From the NCBI GenBank assembly GCA_947581885.1, contig CANPWF010000011.1, positions 1-18,452 of the forward strand: 18,452 nucleotides of DNA, given 5' to 3'. The position numbers and the translations under genes are program-made. The notes under the pieces were generated by a model, which was given only the letters and a program-made list of their open reading frames with translations, had not been told where the DNA came from and ran no database searches. This DNA comes from an uncultured Clostridia bacterium (GTDB lineage Bacteria; Bacillota; Clostridia; Christensenellales; Borkfalkiaceae). Shown here piece after piece: positions 1 to 5,754 of the stretch; the first letter of the stretch is position 1, and every line of letters begins with the position of its first letter.

Positions 1-3
1 TCC

Positions 4-53
4 GTACATTCAACCCCTTTCGTCCCTTCGGGACACTTCCCCCAAAGGGGGAA
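4..53 (+). repeat. Dispersed repeat, family A, copy 1
   Basis: A unit of about 50 bp starts GTACATTC, continues AACCCCTTTCGTCCCTTCGG and GACACTTCCCCC, and ends in a short C5/G5 hairpin. A near-identical copy lies at 11722-11778 and a diverged reverse-orientation copy at 1623-1676. It is non-coding; short open frames across it are artefacts. It lies downstream of the DeoR gene's terminator. Confidence 0.8.
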
Positions 54-175
54 GCAAGGGGGGCATAAACGGGCACGTTCCGAGCGGGGAAGCAAGGGGG
101 GCGTAAACGGGCATGTTCCGAACGGGGAAGCAAGGGGAGGGCGTAAACGGGCACGTTCCCAACGGGGGAAGCAAG
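47..175. repeat. Short tandem repeat, about 38-40 bp unit
   Basis: Three consecutive copies plus a partial fourth begin at about 47, 86, 124 and 164. Each reads GGGGAAGCAAGG, a G-rich stretch, then (G)CGTAAACGGGCA and CGTTCC. Copies differ by a few substitutions and by 1-2 bp in length. There are no unique spacers between units, so it is not a CRISPR array. The unit starts at the G-rich arm of the family A hairpin, so it may have arisen by local duplication at that element. Confidence 0.85.
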
Positions 176-203
176 CGCGGCCCGCGGTTCCCTTCCTCCT
201 CCG

Positions 204-239
204 AAAAACAAAAAAACTCCCGCAAAGGGCGGGAGTTTA
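204..239 (-). terminator. Intrinsic terminator of the DeoR-family gene
   Basis: Read on the minus strand, a 10-bp perfect stem (AAACTCCCGC at 229-238 complementing 214-223) closes a 5-nt loop and runs into a T-rich tract (complement of 204-216). It lies just past the stop codon at 250. Confidence 0.9.
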
Positions 240-249
240 TGGGGATCCG

Positions 250-1011
250 TTACATGACGACGATATTTCTCTGGGCGAAGAGTTCCTTCATATCCTCGGG
301 GAAATTGTCGTCCGTGATGAGCACGTCGATATCGTCGAGCCGCGCGAAGGTGTAGGGCATGATCTTGCCGATCTTGGAACTATCGAGCATCATATACAGC
401 GACTTCGCCTTCTGACGGGTCATCTTCAAGAGGTCGGCTTCGATCTGCGAACCGCACGAGAAACCGTTCTCGGGCGTGAACGCCGAGGCGGAGATGATCG
501 CGAGCTCGAAATTCGTATTGTCGAAATAGCTCTTGGCGACGGGGGAAGCGGTGGAAAGGTTCTCTTTGAGCACCTGACCGCCGAGCACCGTCACGTTGAG
601 GTTCTTCTTTTGGGCGAGTTCGATCGCGACCGCAAGCCCGTTGGTAAAGACGTGAATGGTAAGGTCGGGAATTTCTTTGGCGAGGTACATCGCCGTCGTG
701 CCGCCGTCCATGAAGAGGGAGCAATTCTCCTCGATGAGACTTGCGGCTTTCTGTGCGATTTTGATCTTCTCGTCGGTATGGATCGCCGTCTTCTTTGCGT
801 ACGGTTCGCCGGAGACCTTCTGCACTTCCTTTACAGACATCGCCCCGCCCCGCACGCGGATGATCCTTCCCTGCTGTTCAAGTTGAAAGAGGTCGCGCCT
901 CAGCGTCATCTGCGAAACATTGGGGAAGAAATCGTCAAGTTGTTCCAAAGAGAGCTTGCCGCGTTTATCGAGAAGCTCGGCAATCTCTTCGATGCGTTCC
1001 CGCTTCATCAT
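250..1011 (-). CDS. DeoR-family transcriptional regulator
   Basis: A 253-aa cytoplasmic DNA-binding regulator, the usual DeoR length. Residues 1-60 form the winged helix-turn-helix, with the hallmark TLRRDL (36-41) followed by LEQQGRIIRVRGGA. Residues about 75-235 are the DeoRC sensor domain, which binds phosphorylated sugars in this family. It shows MDGGTTAMYLA (101-111) and the late LDSSKIGK (209-216). The start at 1011 (Met-Met-Lys-Arg) is chosen because GGAGGT lies 7 nt upstream. The open frame continues to 1149, but that extension crosses the promoter and is AT-rich, unlike the gene. It is monocistronic, with its own terminator. No sugar gene is adjacent in the window, so the effector cannot be named. 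A perfect palindrome inside its promoter suggests autoregulation. Confidence 0.93.
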   Translation of the reverse strand: MMKRERIEEIAELLDKRGKLSLEQLDDFFPNVSQMTLRRDLFQLEQQGRIIRVRGGAMSVKEVQKVSGEPYAKKTAIHTDEKIKIAQKAASLIEENCSLFMDGGTTAMYLAKEIPDLTIHVFTNGLAVAIELAQKKNLNVTVLGGQVLKENLSTASPVAKSYFDNTNFELAIISASAFTPENGFSCGSQIEADLLKMTRQKAKSLYMMLDSSKIGKIMPYTFARLDDIDVLITDDNFPEDMKELFAQRNIVVM

Positions 1012-1043
1012 GGTAGAAACCTCCATACTTTTTCTCATGTAAG

Positions 1044-1072
1044 ATATTATCATAGATTCTATGATTTTGCAA
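1044..1072 (-). promoter_or_regulatory. Promoter of the DeoR-family gene
   Basis: On the minus strand, TTGCAA (1067-1072) and TAATAT (1044-1049) are 17 bp apart. The -10 ends 32 nt before the ATG and is followed by a GGAGGT ribosome binding site. Both boxes are imperfect, so this is a probable rather than certain promoter. Confidence 0.6.
1049..1065. promoter_or_regulatory. Perfect 17-bp palindrome, candidate operator
   Basis: ATCATAGATTCTATGAT has two 8-bp arms around one central base. It occupies almost exactly the spacer between the proposed -35 and -10 boxes of the DeoR-family gene. This placement is typical of a repressor operator. Binding by the DeoR protein itself is inferred. Confidence 0.6.
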
Positions 1073-1360
1073 GTGTTTTTTGAAAATTTGTTGGAAAAAT
1101 TTTTATACAAAAAAAGAAGTTCACTAATAAAACCTTTCATTATTTGCACTAATTTAATAAATTTTGTGCAACAAATTTACAAATTTTCAGAAAATCGTGA
1201 TAATTCACAAATTTCAATGGATTGAAAATGCGAAATTGCGAAAATTTTTCTATCCGAAAAGGGGAATTTTTCATCAAAAAACGACCCGTTTTGACCCTCA
1301 AAGTTGCCCTCGTTGGAATTTTGTACAACAATTTCGGGGCGTTTTCGGGGGCGAGCGGAA
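1073..1360. other. AT-rich spacer with no recognised gene
   Basis: An AT-rich stretch with runs of A and T (for example GAAAATTTTTC and GGGAATTTTTC). Open frames here have no ribosome binding site and no recognisable protein pattern. I see no RNA gene or convincing promoter apart from that of the DeoR-family gene at its left edge. Confidence 0.6.
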
Positions 1361-1510
1361 GAGTACGCGCCCCGCACCTCATCCTGTCCGACCGAAGGGC
1401 GCACGAGCCGCAAGGCGAAGTAGCGGAGTCGAAGGATCTCTCCCAACTCCATACGTACATGTATGTTGGGAGCCGTGCGAGATTTCTCGACTGCGCTCGA
1501 AATGAGGTGG
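1361..1510 (-). repeat. Composite dispersed repeat (modules C, palindrome, D), reverse copy
   Basis: Read on the minus strand the order is ACCTCATTTCGAGCGCAGTC with GAGAAATCTC (module C), a CCAACATACATGTACGTATG palindrome, a GGATCCTTCG...CAGGATGAGGTG hairpin (module D), then GCGTACTC. The same order appears on the plus strand at 11365-11476, with a shorter loop in module D. Inside, CTCCCAAC (1440-1447) pairs with GTTGGGAG (1465-1472), making a stem-loop. It is non-coding. Confidence 0.8.
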
Positions 1511-1511
1511 G

Positions 1512-1574
1512 GGTATGGACGTATATGTATGTTGGGAGAGTGCGAGATTTCTCGACTGCGCTCGAAATGAGGTG
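1512..1574 (-). repeat. Second tandem copy of repeat module C with its palindrome
   Basis: A duplicate of the neighbouring modules: CGTATATGTATGTTGGGAGA followed by GTGCGAGATTTCTCGACTGC and GCTCGAAATGAGGTG. It matches 1478-1508 almost base for base, so the C module and half of the palindrome are tandemly duplicated here. Confidence 0.8.
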
Positions 1575-1622
1575 AGAATAGCGTACACCAACCGCTATAA
1601 AATAACGTCATTCCTCTTTTCC

Positions 1623-1676
1623 CTCGCTGTCCCCTCTGGGGAAAGTGTCCCGCAGGGACAAAAGGGGTTGGAGTGC
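1623..1676 (-). repeat. Dispersed repeat, family A, reverse diverged copy
   Basis: The reverse complement of the element at 11722-11778: CTCGCTGTCCCC, GGGGAAAGTGTCCCGCAGGG, ACAAAAGGGGTTGGAGTG. It forms the same two short hairpins. It is non-coding. Confidence 0.75.
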
Positions 1677-1680
1677 TCAC

Positions 1681-1797
1681 ACCCCCTCAGTCACGCCCCA
1701 AGGGCGGGGCGTGCCGGCTCCCCCAAAGGGGGAGCCGAGGGACGGGGGGCGAAGGGGCGGCGTGACAGCTCCCCCACAGGGGGAGCCAAGGGGGCGG
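1681..1797. repeat. Family B hairpin repeats, two copies
   Basis: Two hairpins of the GGCTCCCCCAAAGGGGGAGC type, at about 1716-1736 and 1769-1789. They are flanked by the CCCCTCAGTCACGCC and GGCGTGAC segments seen again at 11491-11547. They lie immediately upstream of the cardiolipin synthase promoter, and the long open frame through them is not coding. Confidence 0.75.
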
Positions 1798-1839
1798 AAG
1801 AGAGCAAACCGAAGCGGGACAAAAGGGCGCGGGAAAGTC

Positions 1840-1868
1840 TTGACAAAAGGCGGAGAAAGTGCTACCCT
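1840..1868 (+). promoter_or_regulatory. Promoter of the cardiolipin synthase gene
   Basis: A perfect TTGACA (1840-1845), a 17-bp spacer, and TACCCT (1863-1868) preceded by TGC, an extended -10. Only 7 nt separate the -10 from the GTG start, so transcription should begin at or just before the start codon. Confidence 0.7.
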
Positions 1869-1875
1869 ATCCCTT

Positions 1876-3561
1876 GTGAAACGCATCCTTAAAAAGATAT
1901 TCAGTCGGTTCTCGTTTGTCGGGATCAGCATCGTTCTCCTGTTCATCCTCAACTTTGTGCTTGTGGCGGGAGTGATCACGGTGGCGTATCTCGCGATCGA
2001 TTATCATTTCCCGACGGTGGGGGAATATCTCGCGATCGGGCTCACCGCTCTTTCGTGGGTCATCGTCGTCATCACCGTCCTTCATGCCGCCAATCGCGAT
2101 ATGGTGCCCGAAACCAAGATCCCGTGGATCCTCTGCATCGTCGCCTTGAACGTATTCGGCGTGGCGATCTACATCACTTTCTCTTCCCGCCGCCCGAGAA
2201 GGCGGATGCGCAACCTGTATAAAGACCTTCACGATCGCTCCGTACACTATGGGAAGCGGGTCTTTTCCAAGGAAGAGACGGAAGAGCGGCTTGGGAGCTG
2301 GGCCTCGGTGAGCGAAGCCCTCTGCGCCGAAAACCCCGCCGCGCTCCTCATGGGAAGAACGGCGACCGAATATATCCCCACGGGGGAAGCGTTCCTCGAA
2401 AGGCTGCTTTCCGACCTCGAAAAGGCGGAGAAGTTCATCTTCATCGAGACGTTCGTCCTCGCCAAAGGAAAACTTCTTTCTTCCCTTCTCGACGTTCTCG
2501 AACGCAAAGTGCAGGCGGGGGTGGAAGTGCGGATGATGTACGACGACGTGGGTAGTATGAGCCGCGTGCATTTCCGCTATCATAAGGAACTTCAAAAGCG
2601 GGGCATCGCGTGCGTGAAGTTCAACCCCTTCGTGCCCGTCGTCACCAACCTTCACAACAACCGCGACCATAGAAAGATCGCCGTCATCGACGGGAAAGTC
2701 GCCTATACGGGCGGCATCAACCTCGCCGACGAATACGCCAACTTCGAACAGCCCTTCGGCTATTGGAAGGATTCCGCCGTCCGTCTCGAAGGGGCGGGCG
2801 TGCGCAGTCTGACCCTTCTTTTCCTAAGGCTGTACGACTTGCAGACCCGCCGCACCGAGGACTATTCCAAATATATCCCCGAAGAGGAAATCCCCCAAAA
2901 TACGCAAGCGGGGGCGGAAAATTCCGAGGCAGAAACCAACGCTTCCGAACCTTCCGAGATTGCGGAAACCCCTTCCGATCCTTCCGAAGGAGAGAAGGCA
3001 ACCGAAGAGGAGGGCTATGTGCAGCCGTACGGGGACGGGCCCTTCCCGCTGTACGGAAAGCACCTCGGCGAGGACCTGTATATCAACATCCTCAATACGG
3101 CGAAGCGGTACGTTTGGATCTCCACGCCCTACCTCATCATCGACTACCGCATGCGCGAAGCCCTTGCTTTGGCGGCGAAACGGGGCGTGGATGTCCGCAT
3201 CCTCACCCCCCATATCCCCGACAAGAAGATCGCGTTCGCGCTCACCCGCTCCAACTATTCCGCGCTCATCGACGCGGGGGTGAAGATCTACGAGTACATC
3301 CCGGGGTTCGTGCACGCAAAGAGCTTTGTCGCCGACGACGAAGCGGCGGTGGTGGGAACCGTCAACCTCGATTACCGCTCCTTCCTCTTCCATTTCGAGG
3401 ACGGCGTGTTCATGGTAAAGACGAAGGCGATCGAGGGGCTGAAAGCGGACATGGAAGAGAGCTTTTCTTCCTCCCGCCTTCTCACCCCCGAGGACGCGAA
3501 GAAGAACGTCGTATGGCGGTTCGTGTGCGAGATCGCCAAGATCTTCGCGCCTCTCTTTTAA
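1876..3561 (+). CDS. cls: Cardiolipin synthase-type phospholipase D protein
   Basis: This membrane enzyme should join phosphatidylglycerol molecules into cardiolipin. The 561-aa protein has two N-terminal membrane helices (about 13-38 and 48-70, with a further hydrophobic stretch near 83-102) as in PLDc_N, then two PLD domains. The HKD motifs are H265-x-K267-x4-D272 (DHRKIAVID) and H480-x-K482-x4-D487 (HAKSFVADD). An acidic, Ser/Glu/Thr-rich linker of about 45 residues (335-380) sits between the PLD halves, and this is longer than I expect for the family. The GTG at 1876 is chosen because the promoter ends at 1868 and everything upstream is repeat DNA. There is no Shine-Dalgarno sequence, so a leaderless mRNA is likely. 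The 87-aa gene follows 9 nt after the stop. Confidence 0.92.
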   Translation: MKRILKKIFSRFSFVGISIVLLFILNFVLVAGVITVAYLAIDYHFPTVGEYLAIGLTALSWVIVVITVLHAANRDMVPETKIPWILCIVALNVFGVAIYITFSSRRPRRRMRNLYKDLHDRSVHYGKRVFSKEETEERLGSWASVSEALCAENPAALLMGRTATEYIPTGEAFLERLLSDLEKAEKFIFIETFVLAKGKLLSSLLDVLERKVQAGVEVRMMYDDVGSMSRVHFRYHKELQKRGIACVKFNPFVPVVTNLHNNRDHRKIAVIDGKVAYTGGINLADEYANFEQPFGYWKDSAVRLEGAGVRSLTLLFLRLYDLQTRRTEDYSKYIPEEEIPQNTQAGAENSEAETNASEPSEIAETPSDPSEGEKATEEEGYVQPYGDGPFPLYGKHLGEDLYINILNTAKRYVWISTPYLIIDYRMREALALAAKRGVDVRILTPHIPDKKIAFALTRSNYSALIDAGVKIYEYIPGFVHAKSFVADDEAAVVGTVNLDYRSFLFHFEDGVFMVKTKAIEGLKADMEESFSSSRLLTPEDAKKNVVWRFVCEIAKIFAPLF

Positions 3562-3570
3562 GGAGCAAGT

Positions 3571-3834
3571 ATGATCCATTCGATGAGCGGCGGGGTCCTC
3601 TTCGACGGGGAACTTCTCACCTTCGTAAAGGTGGACGGCGAGGCGGCGGGGTGGTATCTTTCCCCCGTGCCCGTGAAGGTCGGGGAAAAGGTGCTCGTCC
3701 CGTATGGAAATGGGAGCGCGGAGGGGAAGGTTACTCGCCTCGAACGGTGCACGGCGCAAACTTCCCCCGTCCCCGCAAAGAGGGCAAAATCCATTCTTCG
3801 CGTGCTTTCGCTTGACGAACGCGGCGAGGCGTGA
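3571..3834 (+). CDS. Small 87-aa protein, PriA-N-terminus-like barrel (uncertain)
   Basis: Function is not recognised. The start is well supported, with AAGGAG 6 nt before the ATG, and it sits 9 nt after cls, so the two are probably cotranscribed. The core PVKVGEKVLVPYGNGSAEGK (about 33-52) resembles the small beta-barrel at the start of PriA-like proteins (hydrophobic-G-x-x-V-x-V-P-hydrophobic-G pattern). No helicase follows. It has no signal peptide, membrane segment or catalytic motif. It could be a nucleic-acid or protein-binding module, but that is only a fold-level guess. The -35 of the mntP promoter lies inside its last codons. Confidence 0.75.
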   Translation: MIHSMSGGVLFDGELLTFVKVDGEAAGWYLSPVPVKVGEKVLVPYGNGSAEGKVTRLERCTAQTSPVPAKRAKSILRVLSLDERGEA

Positions 3835-3840
3835 TACAAT
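3812..3840 (+). promoter_or_regulatory. Promoter of mntP
   Basis: TTGACG (3812-3817), a 17-bp spacer, and TACAAT (3835-3840) preceded by TGA, an extended -10. The expected start near 3847 coincides with the first base of the riboswitch P1 stem. Confidence 0.85.
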
Positions 3841-3848
3841 ACAGGCGA

Positions 3849-3933
3849 CATAGGGGAGTAGTCGGCCCATGCGGGCTGCGTCGTCCACATACTGCGATTC
3901 TCGCGGGCGGCGCATGAAACGGCAAGACTTATG
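3849..3933 (+). ncRNA. Mn2+ riboswitch aptamer (yybP-ykoY), mntP copy
   Basis: The conserved yybP-ykoY pieces are present in order: GGGGAGTAG (3853-3861), CCACATACT (3885-3893) and GGCAAGACTT (3921-3930). The P1 stem pairs CATAGG (3849-3854) with CTTATG (3928-3933). This family senses Mn2+ and usually switches genes on. The gene downstream is a manganese exporter, which fits. Confidence 0.93.
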
Positions 3934-3964
3934 CTCGGAATTTTCCGTGCGTAGGTCTTTTTTT
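3924..3964 (+). terminator. Riboswitch-controlled intrinsic terminator before mntP
   Basis: AAGACTTATGC (3924-3934) pairs with GCGTAGGTCTT (3949-3959) through two G-U pairs, with an inner CGGAA/TTCCG stem and then seven Ts (3958-3964). The 5' arm contains the aptamer's P1 3' strand, so the two structures exclude each other. Metal binding would block the terminator and allow transcription. Confidence 0.92.
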
Positions 3965-3985
3965 CTCCCCTTGGGAAGAGGAGCT

Positions 3986-4582
3986 ATGGGAATTTGGGAG
4001 ATCTTTCTGATCGGCGTCGCGCTCGCGATGGATGCCGTTGCCGTCTCGCTTACGGACGGCATGATCGAGCCGCGCATGCGAGCGGGAAAAATGCTCTGCA
4101 TCGCGGGGGCTTTCGCGTTCTTCCAATTCGGGATGCCCCTTCTCGGATACGGGCTCGGATACGCCCTTGCGGAACTCATCGAACAGATCGCGCCCTATCT
4201 TTCCTTCGCCCTCCTCTTTTTTATCGGCGGGAAGATGGTCTTTGACGGCATCGAGGAGAACAAGCACGCCGAATTTTTCGACCCCATTCCCAAAAAACAC
4301 GAGACGGGGGCGGGAAAATTGCTTGCACAGGCGGTGGCAACGTCTATCGACGCGTTCGCCGTCGGGGTCACCTTCCTCGCCGTCGAAACGGAAGGCGGGC
4401 TCCCCGTGTCCGCCCTTCTTTGCTGTACCGTGATCGGGATCGTCACCTTCGTTTTGTCCCTTCCCGCCGTCGGGCTCGGGCGGAAAGTGGGCAACAAATT
4501 CTCGGATAAGGCGGAACTCTTGGGCGGCGTTATCCTGATTTTTTTGGGTGTGAAGATCCTTCTCGAGGGAATTTTGGGCTGA
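3986..4582 (+). CDS. mntP: Manganese efflux pump MntP
   Basis: An inner-membrane Mn2+ exporter of the MntP (DUF204) family, 198 aa, close to the roughly 190 aa usual for the family. It is built of two repeats of about three helices each. Each repeat carries the conserved helix motif with an acidic residue: ALAMDAVAVS (D16) and ATSIDAFAVG (D122). A hydrophilic loop (about 89-110) joins the repeats. The ATG at 3986 follows the purine-rich GGAAGAGGAG with short spacing and comes 22 nt after the riboswitch terminator. An upstream in-frame ATG at 3869 lies inside the aptamer and is rejected. Expression should rise with cell Mn2+ through the riboswitch. The gene ends 42 bp before the next promoter. 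Confidence 0.97.
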   Translation: MGIWEIFLIGVALAMDAVAVSLTDGMIEPRMRAGKMLCIAGAFAFFQFGMPLLGYGLGYALAELIEQIAPYLSFALLFFIGGKMVFDGIEENKHAEFFDPIPKKHETGAGKLLAQAVATSIDAFAVGVTFLAVETEGGLPVSALLCCTVIGIVTFVLSLPAVGLGRKVGNKFSDKAELLGGVILIFLGVKILLEGILG

Positions 4583-4623
4583 AATTCTCCCGCCCGCGCG
4601 ACTTATTTTTCCCGCGCGTTCGC

Positions 4624-4652
4624 TTGACATTTTTTTTGCCGCATGGTATTCT
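4624..4652 (+). promoter_or_regulatory. Promoter of the antiporter-ABC-ClC operon
   Basis: A perfect TTGACA (4624-4629), a 17-bp spacer, and TATTCT (4647-4652) preceded by TGG, an extended -10. Transcription should start near 4659, at the first base pairs of the riboswitch. Confidence 0.87.
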
Positions 4653-4659
4653 TGCTTGC

Positions 4660-4748
4660 GGAGGGGAGTAGTCCCCGCGCTCGCGGCAACATACCCCGCC
4701 CCGGAAAGGGCGTGTCGCGGCGGTTCTTCGGAATGACAAGACCTCCTG
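4660..4748 (+). ncRNA. Mn2+ riboswitch aptamer (yybP-ykoY), antiporter copy
   Basis: A second aptamer shows GGGGAGTAG (4663-4671), CAACATACC (4687-4695) and GACAAGACCTCC (4735-4746). P1 pairs GGAGG (4660-4664) with CCTCC (4742-4746). No T-tract terminator follows, and the start codon is only about 25 nt away. An alternative hairpin pairs ACC-CCTG (4741-4743, 4745-4748) with CGGG-GGT (4757-4760, 4762-4764). It would cover the GGGCGG upstream of the ATG, so control at translation initiation is plausible. Confidence 0.88.
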
Positions 4749-4772
4749 AAATTTTACGGGCGGTATTCGGGT

Positions 4773-5738
4773 ATGGATCCCATGATCTTTCTCTGGATCT
4801 TTTTGGTCGTTGCGGGGCTCGCGCTCCTCGTAAAGGGCGCGGACTTCTTTGTAGACGGCGCGGCGGGGGTCGCGAAGAAGTGCGGCATTTCCCCGCTCGT
4901 CATCGGGTTGACGGTGGTCGCGTTCGGGACGAGTGCCCCCGAGCTCGCCGTCTCCGTCGCCTCCGCGATCCGCGGCTTTACCGACCTCTCGGTGGGCAAC
5001 GTCCTCGGGAGCAACATCGCAAATATCCTATTGATCTTGGGGGTCTCCGCGCTCGTTCGCCCTCTCCCCGTGCACAAGAACTCCATTCGGCTGGACATCC
5101 CCGTCCTTCTCGTCTGTTCGGTGCTCATCATCCTGCTCGGGCTTTGGGGGGATGCGCTCCAATGGTGGGACGGGCTCATCTTCCTCGCGATCTTTGTTCT
5201 TTACATGTTCTTCCTCTTCCGCGACGCGCTTCGCGAGAAAAATCCGAAGGACAAGCCCTCTTCCCCCGAAGAGGAGAAGAAGCCGAAGAAGATGGGGATC
5301 GATATCCTCTTCACCGTCTTGGGGCTTGTAATGGTGGCGGGCGGCGGCTATGCCCTCGTGGAGGGGGCAAAGAAGATCGCCGAGGCGATGGGGGTCACCG
5401 AGCGGATCATCGGGCTCACCGTCGTCGCCCTCGGCACCTCTCTTCCCGAACTCGTCACGTCCGTCGTGGCGGCGAGAAAGGGGGAGACGGACATCGCCGT
5501 CGGGAATATCCTCGGCAGCAACATCTTCAACATCCTGCTCGTGGCGGGGGTCGCTTCCCTCATTTGTCCTCTCGCCTTCTCGTTCGAGACCAACCTCGTC
5601 GACGCGCTCGTCGCCCTTGCGGCGGCACTCCTTCTTGCCGTCTGCGCCCTCGCGGGGAAGCACAAACTAAAACGCGGGGCGGGAGCGGCGATGCTCGTAA
5701 GTTTTCTCGCCTATTATGCCATCCTCTTTGTGATGTGA
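4773..5738 (+). CDS. CaCA-family cation antiporter (YrbG-like), likely Mn2+/Ca2+ export
   Basis: A 321-aa integral membrane antiporter of the Ca2+:cation exchanger superfamily, similar in length to YrbG. Both alpha repeats are intact: GTSAPELAVS (52-61) with GNVLGSNIAN (75-84), and GTSLPELVTS (221-230) with GNILGSNIFN (244-253). The two acidic residues in these helices form the ion site in the family. A Lys/Glu/Pro-rich cytoplasmic loop (about 155-176) separates the halves. The start at 4773 is the first ATG after the aptamer. Its ribosome binding site is weak (GGGCGG, 9 nt away) and may be masked by RNA structure. Control by a Mn2+ riboswitch suggests Mn2+ is a physiological substrate, which is inferred from context. 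First gene of the operon. Confidence 0.94.
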   Translation: MDPMIFLWIFLVVAGLALLVKGADFFVDGAAGVAKKCGISPLVIGLTVVAFGTSAPELAVSVASAIRGFTDLSVGNVLGSNIANILLILGVSALVRPLPVHKNSIRLDIPVLLVCSVLIILLGLWGDALQWWDGLIFLAIFVLYMFFLFRDALREKNPKDKPSSPEEEKKPKKMGIDILFTVLGLVMVAGGGYALVEGAKKIAEAMGVTERIIGLTVVALGTSLPELVTSVVAARKGETDIAVGNILGSNIFNILLVAGVASLICPLAFSFETNLVDALVALAAALLLAVCALAGKHKLKRGAGAAMLVSFLAYYAILFVM

Positions 5739-5754
5739 GAACAAAGGTATTCGT

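Noticed and set aside
47..175. CRISPR array
   Set aside because: The units are contiguous tandem repeats without unique spacers, and no cas gene is present.
1645..1875. N-terminal extension of cardiolipin synthase upstream of the GTG
   Set aside because: The extension is translated repeat DNA (families A and B) and lies upstream of the promoter.
2824..4179. Long open frame (451 codons) on the minus strand across cls, the small gene and mntP
   Set aside because: It crosses three plus-strand genes, a promoter and a riboswitch, with low-complexity composition and no motif.
4777..4805. A terminator just after the antiporter start (GATCC...GGATC then five Ts)
   Set aside because: The stem is only 5 bp with a 14-nt loop and it lies inside the coding region.
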